This document shows, piece by piece, positions 44,067 through 53,476 of a stretch of 64,000 bases of DNA (its first letter is position 1; each line of letters starts with the position of its first letter). The notes beneath the pieces are model-generated. The model saw nothing but the letters and a program-made list of their open reading frames with translations. It made no database searches and was not told the DNA's origin. Source of the DNA: Puniceibacterium sediminis (GTDB taxonomy: Bacteria > Pseudomonadota > Alphaproteobacteria > Rhodobacterales > Rhodobacteraceae); contig NZ_FZNN01000020.1 of NCBI RefSeq assembly GCF_900188035.1, positions 1 through 64,000 of the forward strand. The letters run 5' to 3'. A program made the position numbers and the translations under genes.

Positions 44067-44857
44067 GAGCTGTCCAGTGTCACAACCTTGGGCGGGCGCT
44101 GCTCTGACCGTGTGCTCCACCCTGGGGACTGGCAATCGAGGATCAAGACGCCGTTGTCCGGGATTTGCAGCCGGTTGATGGCCCTGCGGACAAGTGTGCT
44201 GTCGCGCAGCTGGGGTTCGGGTTGAATCTCGGCCACCGATTCACTGGGTTGCACGGTCAGCAACGGGGGAACCCAGATGGTGATGCCCTCGCGTGAACAT
44301 GCCAACTTCAACGCGGCCTCGGCATAGGCCAGAACCGGGCTCATGGTTGACTGAGGCTGATAGGTCTGGTGCCGGGCGCTCAGGCGGAACACGATGTCAA
44401 GCTCACCCGATTCCAGCTGTGATAGGATCGGCGTTTCGCCGGAAGAGATATTGTCGAGCACGAGCGACGCCCTGTGCATTTCGTCGGCGGCATCACTCTC
44501 GCTGAACATCAGGCCGGGCTCGGCCCGAGCGGACTTCAGGCTTTCGGAGGCCGTCCGGCACAAGGCAGGCATGGGCAGCCCCTGTTCCGTCCCTTGAGCA
44601 TCCGACGCAAACCTGGCCCGTACCTGTTCGGCGATGTTCTTAGGCACCTCGCCATTGGAATCCGTGTTGACAAGTCTCGCGAACTCGGTTCTGAACTGCT
44701 GGTTCTCAGCCTTTAGCGTGTCGACCTTCGCCTCGAAGCTTGTCATGGCTTGCGCATCCCGGCGAATGCGAACCAACAATACCCCGATGATCAGTAGCCC
44801 GAGGACGGCGCCAGCGGCGATCAGGGTAATGTGGTTCTCTGTCCAAAACTCAAGCAT
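44060..44857 (-). CDS. Membrane-anchored protein of the SEDS/PBP module, unknown
   Basis: The 265-residue protein has one N-terminal membrane helix (ITLIAAGAVLGLLIIGVLLVRI), then a short coiled coil (SFEAKVDTLKAENQQFRTEFARL) and a soluble domain I cannot name. The arginine-rich end of the helix suggests the soluble part faces the cytoplasm. The gene overlaps the Hsp70-like gene by 8 bp and the 495-aa gene by 7 bp. It could tether the ATPase or its partner to the membrane near the PBP/SEDS pair (inference). Confidence 0.7.
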   Translation of the reverse strand: MLEFWTENHITLIAAGAVLGLLIIGVLLVRIRRDAQAMTSFEAKVDTLKAENQQFRTEFARLVNTDSNGEVPKNIAEQVRARFASDAQGTEQGLPMPALCRTASESLKSARAEPGLMFSESDAADEMHRASLVLDNISSGETPILSQLESGELDIVFRLSARHQTYQPQSTMSPVLAYAEAALKLACSREGITIWVPPLLTVQPSESVAEIQPEPQLRDSTLVRRAINRLQIPDNGVLILDCQSPGWSTRSEQRPPKVVTLDSSW

Positions 44858-47800
44858 GGACCGAACTCCGGGATGCGATGCGCCCTGTGGTGAGGGGGAT
44901 CGAATGATTGCCGATCTTGATGTAGCGACCGTCGGATTTTTCCTGGATTTCGCAGAGAACCTGACCGGTTACCGCGTTTTCAACATAGGATGCCACCGGT
45001 TCGCACTTTAGAACCGTTGGCAGATCGAACTCTCGAAACAGCTTCTCGATCTGGTCTCGGCCGATCTGCGGGCTGTTGGTATGATCCTGCAATCCCGGAA
45101 GGACGTGCGCGAGACTCCAATCATGCACGGGCAGGGGCGTCGAAGACAAAAGGGTGTCGAGATAGCGCACCTCTTCGAGCCGCAGGATGCTCTGCATCGA
45201 AAGCTCATCCACCATTGCAGACACGCGGCGCACCCAGGCCAGCGGAAGCGTTTCGCGGTCGGACAGGTCCAGGTCGATCTGCGACAGCGAAATCGCGCCT
45301 TCGACAACGGCGGTTTTCATCTTTGCCGCGCCAAATGGTCGGGTGTCGGCCAGCGCGCCAACCCCGGTCGACCGGACCGTTTCAGCAATGGTTTCGAACA
45401 GCGGCGGCCACAGCGGGGTGCGGCCGGTCACGAACCATGTTACATTTGTTCGGTTTCGGCGCTCCGCCTCGCGCGCGAGCATAGCCGGAACAGCGCGGCC
45501 CAGGAGCGCGGCAACCGATCTCGGGTCGGTGCGCCCGATGTCGGACAGATCGAAATCGCCCAGCACGCGCAGCGCGTCCTTCGGGATCGAGAGCCGGGTT
45601 GCACCTGTCGTGGGATCGAGCTGAATGCAGGGCCATTCAGATCGCGTCAGGTACTTCCGCGAGTGGCCAGCCCCACCGGTGATCTTGGTGCGCACAATCT
45701 CGGCCAGATCAATGTCAAAGGCCGAAGGCAGAGAAGTCGAATTCCATGAATACGCGGTTGACGTTTCGGCTGCGTGTTTGCGAACGACTTCGGAAAGGAC
45801 TTTTTTCGCGGCGTCGATCCGTTCCGCCATCTTGGCCTTGCGCCGCGCGGGATCGGCCGCGATATCGGGAAAATATTCATGCGATTCGAACAGGTCGCCG
45901 CCTTCCGAAAGCGAGGAATCGAGGGTCGAAAGCGCGACATCGAGAAGGGCCGAGTCAAGATCTTGGCCTCCGACCGGCGCGCCGAAATGCGTGTCGATTT
46001 CCCATGATTTGACGTAGCCGCCTTCACCGTGCTCCACCGTGATAAGGGTGGCATCCAGAGTACCAGCGCCGATATCGAGACAGGCATATGTCTTGTGCCC
46101 TCGCGCAATGCGCTGAGGATCATTGGCGCGATACTGATCGATGCAATAATACGCCGCGGCCAGTGCCTCGGGGACGAATTTCAATTGGCATTTCAGGTCA
46201 TCCTCAGCTTGCCCCGTGAAATGTTTCGCAAAGCGCTGCGCTGCGGATTTGAACGCGTTGAGCCGGTCCTCGGCAAGACCGCAGGGATGAGTGAACACCA
46301 ACGACAGGTTGGACGGGTTCATATCCAGCCAGACCTCCGCTTGGTCGCGGTCGCCGCCCGGCTGCACCAGCGCACGCGGCAGGACATAGGACCCCAACTC
46401 GCTGAACACGTCATGCAATAGATTGTCGAAGTCAATTTGTCGAATCTTTGAAACCGAGCTTCCGTCCTTGCGCCACACTTCCGGCAAGGTCAGCGTGCCG
46501 GGGGATATGAAGCGACGTTTGAGGTCCCTAATAGTGCGGTCCGCATGGCGGCTTGCATCCGCGATGTCGACGCAGGGGATCGACACGTCGTAGCTGCGTT
46601 CGCCGAATTCCAGACGTTTTCTGACAGCACTTTCCTCGGTGCCGATGAAGTCGGGATGCACCAGGGACAACGGGTCTTTTTCCGAGCGCATGTGCGCGTC
46701 GGAGTTGAGGGAGACAGCCATTGGCAAGAGCGCTATGGGCACGGTTGCAGAAGGCACGGATTCGGCGTGCTTGCCGACCAGTGAAAAAGCGAAGTCACCC
46801 AGGGCCAAGGGTGTGCGACGGTCATCGGAAGACCGCATAAGGTAGAAGGCCGACGAGGATGCCCCGAAATCCAGACAGCCGATGACCTCTCTGGTCTGAG
46901 AGTGCGCGGTGATGCTGACATGCAGCGCACCGAAGAATTTCTCTTCCGGCGCCTCTCGCTTTTCCGCTTGGAGGGCGATCACCAGCTCATTCTCGTCGCT
47001 GCCCTGCGACAGCGCTTCATTTAGGGATTGCGCCTTGAATTCGATCTGCACGGCCTTGAATTCGCCCGGCGCCAAGTCCGATAGGTCGATGTCTATCGGT
47101 GTTACGGTCTCAAGTTCAGGCCCACCCTCGGACAGGCGGAAACGCATGCGTAGGGTGTCGATCTTGCTGCTGAGCTGGCAAACGGAAAGCGAAAATGCAC
47201 GGGCCTGTTTCGACATGTTCACGCGACCTGGCAAGAGATCGTCAACGTCGGGTGGCGTCTTTAGCATGGTCGGGGTCACGCTCGGAGGTTCACCAAACCG
47301 GATCGCAACCAGTTCACCCTGACGCAGGGTGATCCTGCGGGCAATGATCACGGAAACGGGCGTCTCATCCTCGAACGCTACCATCCAATTGATCTTCAGA
47401 TCCGCGTGATCCACGTTGTCGGGCGGCGCGGGCCAGTCGATCGCCGAGGCCCGGATCGACAGGTCGTAGGTCATTGTCTTGCCGACATCGAAGGCGTCGG
47501 GGATGCCACGTTCGGCATCGGATACCGTATGCCCGTTGCTGTTGGTGATCTGCGCGCTGATCGGCAGGCTGGCACCGGAGAATGCGCACTGCACCTTAGC
47601 ACTTACGGTGACACTGCGTTCACCACCTGAATGTGCCAGCCTCGGTCGAGGTTGCTTAACCTCCAGCGTGGCGATTGCGATTTCCTGATCGGCCCGGATC
47701 TCGGCCTCGCCGATTTGCAGCGGCTTCTCATTTTGCCGCTTTTCTATGCGCAAATCCGGGAAAGTACTCGTCACCGGTTCGATGTTTAGAAGCTTCAGGT

Positions 47801-48176
47801 AATGGTTTTGGAAGCAATTATCGGTCCGGATCTGAACATTGACTTCAATGCCTTCGAGATCCTGCGAAATGGTAGCGTGGTCGTATTCGCTGCGCAACAC
47901 TAAGAAGAGCCCAACTATGTCACCCGGTTCGCATAAGGTCTCATCCCCAATCGGCACATCGTTCTTTCCGAACTCCACGGCGAGCCATCCCGGCAATCCC
48001 GTCGCGACCAGCGACAGGTTCGTTGGTCCTGCACCGTCGCTGATGCTGTAGACCACGATGCGGTTAGGCGGGGGTTTTCCCCACTCGTCGACAATGACGG
48101 ACAGGCCGGAGATGTTCTCGGTGACGCGATCCTCCTGCAGGGGAATGGTCCATTTCGCGGTCAATCCGGCTGACAC
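44850..48176 (-). CDS. Hsp70/actin-fold ATPase with large N-terminal domain
   Basis: The 1108-residue protein has a beta-rich N-terminal region (about 1-420) without recognisable homology, followed by an Hsp70-type nucleotide-binding fold. Phosphate-1 motif is VIGCLDFGASSSAFY (~430), phosphate-2 is TYACLDIGAGTLDATLI (~697), and GGQDLDSALLDVAL follows. The C-terminus lacks a clear DnaK substrate-binding domain or lid. GTG 48176 is chosen because GGAAGGA lies nine bases upstream; a TTG further upstream overlaps the previous gene. It probably senses or remodels a partner in an ATP-dependent way. It is distinct from DnaK by size and layout. Confidence 0.78.
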   Translation of the reverse strand: MSAGLTAKWTIPLQEDRVTENISGLSVIVDEWGKPPPNRIVVYSISDGAGPTNLSLVATGLPGWLAVEFGKNDVPIGDETLCEPGDIVGLFLVLRSEYDHATISQDLEGIEVNVQIRTDNCFQNHYLKLLNIEPVTSTFPDLRIEKRQNEKPLQIGEAEIRADQEIAIATLEVKQPRPRLAHSGGERSVTVSAKVQCAFSGASLPISAQITNSNGHTVSDAERGIPDAFDVGKTMTYDLSIRASAIDWPAPPDNVDHADLKINWMVAFEDETPVSVIIARRITLRQGELVAIRFGEPPSVTPTMLKTPPDVDDLLPGRVNMSKQARAFSLSVCQLSSKIDTLRMRFRLSEGGPELETVTPIDIDLSDLAPGEFKAVQIEFKAQSLNEALSQGSDENELVIALQAEKREAPEEKFFGALHVSITAHSQTREVIGCLDFGASSSAFYLMRSSDDRRTPLALGDFAFSLVGKHAESVPSATVPIALLPMAVSLNSDAHMRSEKDPLSLVHPDFIGTEESAVRKRLEFGERSYDVSIPCVDIADASRHADRTIRDLKRRFISPGTLTLPEVWRKDGSSVSKIRQIDFDNLLHDVFSELGSYVLPRALVQPGGDRDQAEVWLDMNPSNLSLVFTHPCGLAEDRLNAFKSAAQRFAKHFTGQAEDDLKCQLKFVPEALAAAYYCIDQYRANDPQRIARGHKTYACLDIGAGTLDATLITVEHGEGGYVKSWEIDTHFGAPVGGQDLDSALLDVALSTLDSSLSEGGDLFESHEYFPDIAADPARRKAKMAERIDAAKKVLSEVVRKHAAETSTAYSWNSTSLPSAFDIDLAEIVRTKITGGAGHSRKYLTRSEWPCIQLDPTTGATRLSIPKDALRVLGDFDLSDIGRTDPRSVAALLGRAVPAMLAREAERRNRTNVTWFVTGRTPLWPPLFETIAETVRSTGVGALADTRPFGAAKMKTAVVEGAISLSQIDLDLSDRETLPLAWVRRVSAMVDELSMQSILRLEEVRYLDTLLSSTPLPVHDWSLAHVLPGLQDHTNSPQIGRDQIEKLFREFDLPTVLKCEPVASYVENAVTGQVLCEIQEKSDGRYIKIGNHSIPLTTGRIASRSSVHA

Positions 48177-48247
48177 GATTTCAATCCTTCCTTCGAAACG
48201 CGCAGCTGCACGTCTGGTAACGGGACGGGACTGGCACAGGCCGGTGA

Positions 48248-50731
48248 TCAGACATGCGCGGTCTCGGGTGCAGCGGCACGCCAATCACTTAAGACCGCGT
48301 CCACGAAAGCGACGGTGCGCGACGCATCGACCGGCCAGATATGCAGGCGGCGCAGTATCTTGGCTTTAGTCACCTCGGGCAAATTCTCGTCCTCGAGTGC
48401 GGCGGCGCAGCGTTCGTAATCATCGGCCATGACGATGGCCTCGATCCCACAGCGGGCGTGCCACCAGCCATCAATGGCTTCGGGCCCGCCAAAGGTGGCG
48501 GTTAGGATCATGCCATGCACTTTCTCACCGGCCACTTTGGCGCGGTCTGTCAGCGTGTTGGCGCGCCATTGGGGCTTGCGATAGTAGGCTTCGAAGATCC
48601 GCTTCCCCACCGCCACGACCCTGGTCTCGTCCAGCCCTTTGGCGTCGACCTGTATCAGGGCCACGCGCACGGCTTTGAGCACTTCTGTTGCGACAGAGGG
48701 GTATGTCGCACGCGGGAACCGCTTCTCCACTTCCTCGGCGACGACGGCGGATTTGCTCTTGGCGAACTTTTCGGACTTTACCTCGGCAAGCAGCTTCTCG
48801 ACCATGTGCTTGTCCTCGGCAGACATTTTTTCATGCCCGACCAGCGACTCCAGTGTCCTTACAAGGTTCGTGAAGTCGGTTTCACTGCCGTCCGCTGGAT
48901 CGGCAGAATTGCCATGCGTGCTTGTCAGGATATCCTGTACCCAGATCGCGGTTTTTTCCTCTTCCTTGCGCGCGTGGCGCTCTGCCTGGTAACGCTTGCG
49001 ATATTCTTCCAGGCTGTAGATGTCAGAGCTGCCCTGTTCGGAGCCTTCGGCCTTGACCTCGTCACCGTTGAGAATCCGGATGACTTCATGAAGGTTATGC
49101 GGCCCTTGGTGCAGATCGAGATCTTCGATCGTGGATACCGCCTTATGAAAATGCTTATCGTCCTTGCAGGCCAGCAGGGACGCCAGCGCGGCCAGTTGGT
49201 CCTGCATGCGCGGCAGGTCTTCCACATGAGCGCCCAGCTCTTTCAGGACGGCGGCTACAAAACCCGTTTGCCCGCCAGGTTCGCCTGAAGCGGGCGGCGC
49301 TTCAAAGACATGCGCGAGCATCGCGCCGACTGCCGGAGACTTTGAAAAGTTCTCCCACTTCGGGGCGACTCTGGGTTCGAGATTGCCGTAAACCTCCGCT
49401 TCGAGGATGACATAGCCCTGCGGGTCGTGGTCCTTCTCGGGGATGTTCCTGGCCTCGAACCAAGGTATCAACGCAGGATGCGGCCGGATCAGTTCACGCG
49501 CACGGTTGGCTGAACTGGGGGCCGCGTTGACGGCAATCTCCGCAACCGTTTCCATCACGTCAAACTCGCCGATGTTGAGCGGCTCGCAACTGCCATGGTC
49601 GACGCGGAAGGCAGCGAAACCGTCAGGCAGCGGCGGCCCATCCCCAACGACCGACAGGCTGCGCCTCTTCGCATCATAAAGCACGAGAAAATCTTGCACC
49701 GAGACATTCGTGACGCGCAATTCGAGCGTTGAATCGTCAATGGGCGCGGCAACCCACATCCACATGTCGTGCCCGCCCTGAAGCGTTTCATAGCGCAGCC
49801 CATCCCGCGTGATCCTCTCCAGACTATCGACAAGTGTGTCACGCATCGCCTCTATGTCATCGTTGACGTCTTCCACCCCCTCGCTCTTAGCAATGTCTGC
49901 CGATGTTGCCACGACTTCCAGGAAGCGCCGTTCGAACACCCGGAACAGGTCTTGGCGCTGTTCGTCGTTCAGGCCAGTTTCAGGCAGCCAATCCCGGTAC
50001 TGTTGCGCCATCCTGTGCACGTGGATCAGATAGACGTTCTCCAGTACGTCCTGCACTCCGTCCTCGCTGGCACATGAGATGATGAAATCGACGGAACGAA
50101 CCCGGTCGCGCGACGCGATGGCCTGCACGCTGCTGTGTTGCGGCGCATCCTCGCTCCAACGCTCGAATCCTAGCGGCTCGACACTGAGCGATGCCGTGGC
50201 AGTCGGGTAATCCACCGCCCCTGTACCGATGCTAAATATATTGACACCGTTCGGATTGGCTACAATGTTTTGACGGTGGATGGACCGCCATGCGATGTAG
50301 GGTGACTTGATCTCCGGCACCGCGCGAGAGCCGTGAAACTCTATTTTGCCGGCGGGTTGTGTATTGTTATTGAACTTGAAAATCGCCTGGATCGGATTGG
50401 ACTCCGCCGCAGGCATTCCTCCGGACTTGAGATGGATCATTTGAAGCGGGACATATTGCTCGTGCTCGAAATCAACCCGCAAGACCTCGACATACTGGCA
50501 CGCGGCAGGAATCACCAGAATTGACTGAACTGCATGTTGCCCGGATTTCAGGCACGTGGCGCCGATAAGTTTCTCGCTTTCCATCACCATCTGCTGCCCG
50601 CGCCCGCAATGCGCGACGAAGATAAAGGCAAATTCCGAATTCGAAGGTGCTAGGCCTACAAGGCTTCGATCAATACTGAGGTACAGCCTATCTGATTGAT
50701 ACCAGACGACATTTATCATTTGGCCGGGCAT
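48248..50731 (-). CDS. Large uncharacterised protein, first gene of the module operon
   Basis: An 827-residue soluble protein of a family I do not recognise. The first ~200 residues look beta-rich (INVVWYQSDRLYLSIDRSLVG); the middle and C-terminal thirds are mainly helical with charged stretches (EEYRKRYQAERHARKEEEK). No nucleotide-binding or protease motif was found. ATG 50731 follows GGGAG at good spacing; a GTG at 50746 is also open. It is divergent from the GTPase gene across a 119-bp AT-rich gap and heads the operon ending at 34346. Its position suggests an adaptor or effector working with the GTPase and the Hsp70-like ATPase. Confidence 0.65.
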   Translation of the reverse strand: MPGQMINVVWYQSDRLYLSIDRSLVGLAPSNSEFAFIFVAHCGRGQQMVMESEKLIGATCLKSGQHAVQSILVIPAACQYVEVLRVDFEHEQYVPLQMIHLKSGGMPAAESNPIQAIFKFNNNTQPAGKIEFHGSRAVPEIKSPYIAWRSIHRQNIVANPNGVNIFSIGTGAVDYPTATASLSVEPLGFERWSEDAPQHSSVQAIASRDRVRSVDFIISCASEDGVQDVLENVYLIHVHRMAQQYRDWLPETGLNDEQRQDLFRVFERRFLEVVATSADIAKSEGVEDVNDDIEAMRDTLVDSLERITRDGLRYETLQGGHDMWMWVAAPIDDSTLELRVTNVSVQDFLVLYDAKRRSLSVVGDGPPLPDGFAAFRVDHGSCEPLNIGEFDVMETVAEIAVNAAPSSANRARELIRPHPALIPWFEARNIPEKDHDPQGYVILEAEVYGNLEPRVAPKWENFSKSPAVGAMLAHVFEAPPASGEPGGQTGFVAAVLKELGAHVEDLPRMQDQLAALASLLACKDDKHFHKAVSTIEDLDLHQGPHNLHEVIRILNGDEVKAEGSEQGSSDIYSLEEYRKRYQAERHARKEEEKTAIWVQDILTSTHGNSADPADGSETDFTNLVRTLESLVGHEKMSAEDKHMVEKLLAEVKSEKFAKSKSAVVAEEVEKRFPRATYPSVATEVLKAVRVALIQVDAKGLDETRVVAVGKRIFEAYYRKPQWRANTLTDRAKVAGEKVHGMILTATFGGPEAIDGWWHARCGIEAIVMADDYERCAAALEDENLPEVTKAKILRRLHIWPVDASRTVAFVDAVLSDWRAAAPETAHV

Positions 50732-50850
50732 GACCAAGGCTCCCACTCCGTGTTTTTTCGTCTGATTTTTGTTAAACGTATTGTCATGGATGAATAGATG
50801 CCAATGAATACACTTTGAAACCGACGGCTGAACTCGATTAAAGTAAAAAT
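50732..50850. promoter_or_regulatory. Divergent promoter region of the module
   Basis: An AT-rich gap between the divergent 827-aa and GTPase genes. On the plus strand TTGAAA (50815-50820) and TAAAGT (50839-50844) are 18 bases apart, but the GTPase ATG comes only six bases after the second box and has no clear ribosome site. If this promoter is used, the message would be nearly leaderless. Confidence 0.35.
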
Positions 50851-51792
50851 ATGATTGTTAAGCAAGAAAATATCCGTGACGATGCCCTGCCGGAGTTCCC
50901 GCAAGAGGCCAAGTTGGTGCTTGCCGGGCTGTCAGGCTGGGGGAAATCCATGGCGCTGCACAGAATTGACTATGCGTCGCAGGTCGGATCACACGGCTAC
51001 CCCGTTGATTCAATTGAACATGTCGAGCTGATCGACCACGGGCATGCAACACTACTGGATGATTATGCCGAGGTTCATTCGGAAAACTGGTCCGGGACGG
51101 ACGATTTCAATACGTGGCGATACAGGCTGCGGGTCTCCGATCCGATGGTTGAGGGAACGCGCACCTGCAATTTTGAATGCGTGGATTTCAAAGGCGAGAT
51201 CATGCTAGAGTACGGCTCCGATTCTTCAGCCATGCCCAGCGAGGACAGGCAGAAACTCGAAAAACACTTAGACGGCGCCGCCGGCATCGTGGTCATGCTG
51301 CCCGCGACGGATATCGCCGATACCGAACTGACCAAGCACCTGATGGCGTTTCTGGATTTCGTGATCAAACGCAAGCGAAGCAAGGGGGGGCTGTTGCAAC
51401 TCAAACGCATCGTGATCGCCCTGACGAAGATCGACCTTCATCTCGCGTCGATCGCCGATCTGGCTTTCGACGTCGCCTCCGATCCGGAATCCATGGCGCG
51501 CGTTGCGTCGATCCTGTTGAAGTCACGGTCGCGGTATTTCGACAGGCTGGAGCGCGAATTTCGCAGCATCGGCATCGAGGAACGCGTGATCTGCATGTCC
51601 AACCACGGCTTCTGCAACGGCTTCGGGTCGGCGAATATCCGGCTTTCGGATGCTGGGTCGGACCCGAGGCGGGTTCAGGGCATGACGTCGCAGAATTATA
51701 TCCCCTACTTGGTAGGAGATCCCTTCTTCTATGCCGCGACCGGATGGGAAAACCCGTTTCATAACAGCATCAGCGCCCTGCGGGCCATGTAA
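50851..51792 (+). CDS. P-loop GTPase of the SEDS/PBP module
   Basis: The 313-residue protein has three GTPase motifs: G1 in LAGLSGWGKSM (GxxxxGKS, about 26-33), G3 as DxxG in CVDFKGE (~111-116), and G4 as TKID in IVIALTKIDLH. This points to a true TRAFAC-type GTPase rather than an ATPase. It has no membrane segment. It is transcribed away from the seven-gene operon and is followed by a 324-aa partner gene after 15 bp. A switch that controls the Hsp70-like ATPase or the membrane components is likely (inference). Small GTPases of this kind appear in several multi-gene prokaryotic conflict systems. Confidence 0.78.
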   Translation: MIVKQENIRDDALPEFPQEAKLVLAGLSGWGKSMALHRIDYASQVGSHGYPVDSIEHVELIDHGHATLLDDYAEVHSENWSGTDDFNTWRYRLRVSDPMVEGTRTCNFECVDFKGEIMLEYGSDSSAMPSEDRQKLEKHLDGAAGIVVMLPATDIADTELTKHLMAFLDFVIKRKRSKGGLLQLKRIVIALTKIDLHLASIADLAFDVASDPESMARVASILLKSRSRYFDRLEREFRSIGIEERVICMSNHGFCNGFGSANIRLSDAGSDPRRVQGMTSQNYIPYLVGDPFFYAATGWENPFHNSISALRAM

Positions 51793-51807
51793 GCACATCG
51801 GATCAGC

Positions 51808-52782
51808 ATGACAGTTTCCCTTGATCCCCAGCTGCTTCGCGTTCCCCAGACTGTGCGTGGCAAGCACGTCGAAAAGACCGACGGACGGGTGGCGCCAACA
51901 TCCAAATTGGGTTTTCTCGCGGCCTCAAGCGATTTTTCCTCCGACCCGGATAGCATCTGGAAGGCGCTCAACCCCAAGGGTACGCCTGAACCCGGTGATA
52001 TCGACCCAGCCTGCCGGGCTGTCGGCGCGCTCGTGGTGCGCGCCATGCCGGGGCTGGGCCTGGCGGTTATGCGTCTGAAATATCGCCAAGAAGAAGCGCT
52101 GGATGAGAAGCCCAACCGCAGCTTTCCACTCGCTCAAATCCTTCTATTTAAAGGAAGCGAGTATTGGCAGGACATTCCGCCGGGCCTTTTTTCTTGGGCC
52201 TGGTCAGAGCTTGAGACGCGCGAATTGATCAGCGGCGCGCCGGACACCTTGCCGCCATTCGAGATCACGCTCGTCCCGCCGCAGCGACATGTCTACAAGC
52301 ACTTCACGGCGGGACGGAACCGCGCAAATCGCGCGTTTCGCATGGCGGCGCTCGCGGCCATAGGCGCCGGTGGGCGCGCGACATCGCTGCCCGTGAACCC
52401 GGATGATACCGCCGATGACGGCGAGCCGCAGTACGGCGAATGGATGCTGGCGCTGGATGTACTGGCAGTGACCGCCCGCATCGCAGGGAAAAAATCCGGC
52501 AGCGGGTTGGTTGACATGCCTGTGAATGTCGCCATTGGCCTGAGCTCCAAGCGCGCACATATGGGCCTGTGTTTCAGCGCCTCGGTCAAGACAAGCCTGA
52601 AGTCGGCGCATTCGGAATCGGCGGAGGTCAATGAACTCGAGACCGAGATCAAAGAGTGGACCCGCGCGATAGAGGACGACGCTCCAGAAATGGCTATTCT
52701 GGCTGCGTCCGGTCGCCGCATCGGTGTGGACCCGATCTCTTTCGGTTGGGCAGAACAGTCCGGCAAAAGCCACAGGAACTGA
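51808..52782 (+). CDS. Uncharacterised partner of the GTPase
   Basis: A soluble 324-residue protein that I cannot assign. It contains basic, positively charged stretches (HFTAGRNRANRAFRMAALAAIG) and a C-terminal region with mixed strands and helices. It has no transmembrane segment. It starts 15 bp after the GTPase stop and is almost certainly cotranscribed with it. A GTPase-activating or adaptor role is conceivable, but nothing in the sequence proves it. Confidence 0.6.
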   Translation: MTVSLDPQLLRVPQTVRGKHVEKTDGRVAPTSKLGFLAASSDFSSDPDSIWKALNPKGTPEPGDIDPACRAVGALVVRAMPGLGLAVMRLKYRQEEALDEKPNRSFPLAQILLFKGSEYWQDIPPGLFSWAWSELETRELISGAPDTLPPFEITLVPPQRHVYKHFTAGRNRANRAFRMAALAAIGAGGRATSLPVNPDDTADDGEPQYGEWMLALDVLAVTARIAGKKSGSGLVDMPVNVAIGLSSKRAHMGLCFSASVKTSLKSAHSESAEVNELETEIKEWTRAIEDDAPEMAILAASGRRIGVDPISFGWAEQSGKSHRN

Positions 52783-53476
52783 CGGGCCTCGTCTTCGTTC
52801 TGCGTCACTGCTCGGACGCCCCTGCCCTTCCGGCGGTTTGTCCGGACACACATGGATGGTAGGGAATGCGTATGGCATCGGAGGCGGGCCATTTTCTGGC
52901 GGGCGTGGACGGGGCAGCACCGGGTGTCGCGCCGCTTTGCCGCCACGGGCTGGCCCCGCACAGCCCGATGACCCGCGCCAAACTGGCAAATCACGGGCAA
53001 GTCGCCCTGATCGTGCTTTGAAAGAAGCTCGGAAAGTTCCATTGTTGCCTTGGTCATCGAGGTCTCGGTGTGGTTCGTGGTTGAAGCGTTGAAACTCCAC
53101 CCAACCATACACCTCGGTGGCCACCATCCCCCTACACCGCAAGAAACTCGGAAATTACACCACGCCCTCGGACACTAGCGTGGGTCCCGCCTTGTTCCGA
53201 AACCTCACACTACCACGTCGGCCATCAAGTTTTGCTCACTCCCTCGAGATTGTCGCCATAACCTCTCGGAAGAAATGGCCGGATGCCCCGGTTTGTGTGG
53301 CCAGATAAAATCGGTAGGAGTAACTGGGTGTTATCGGAATAGGTGGGCGGATACCTCCGGACTGCACAGCCTGCGCCCACCCGGAACATTTTTTGAACCC
53401 CAATCAACTCCACTTAGGAGATTTTTTACTAAGAGACGCCAAGTTGGAAGGGCTCAGAATCACTGGCGGGGATACT
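52783..53476. other. Scarred intergenic region
   Basis: About 700 bp with no convincing complete gene. It contains the start of an IS256-family transposase (53001-53057, minus) joined to unrelated sequence, showing that at least one insertion and deletion took place here. The long minus-strand frames that cross it lie mostly antisense to the 324-aa gene and are not protein-like. Confidence 0.55.
53001..53057 (-). pseudogene. N-terminal remnant of an IS256-family transposase
   Basis: From the ATG at 53057 the minus strand encodes MTKATMELSELLSKHDQGD, which closely matches the conserved start of IS256-family transposases. After about 19 codons the similarity stops and the frame continues into unrelated sequence, so only the 5' tip of the gene remains. 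The upstream 80 bp probably belong to the same IS end. Confidence 0.6.

Noticed and set aside
44850-48176. SrfB-type virulence factor or DnaK
   Set aside because: The Hsp70 fold is shared, but the N-terminal half and the gene neighbours (PBP, SEDS, GTPase) differ from the SrfABC arrangement and from dnaK loci.
52204-53142. 312-aa and 272-aa minus-strand frames
   Set aside because: Mostly antisense to the 324-aa gene; only the short IS256-like tip at 53001-53057 is meaningful.
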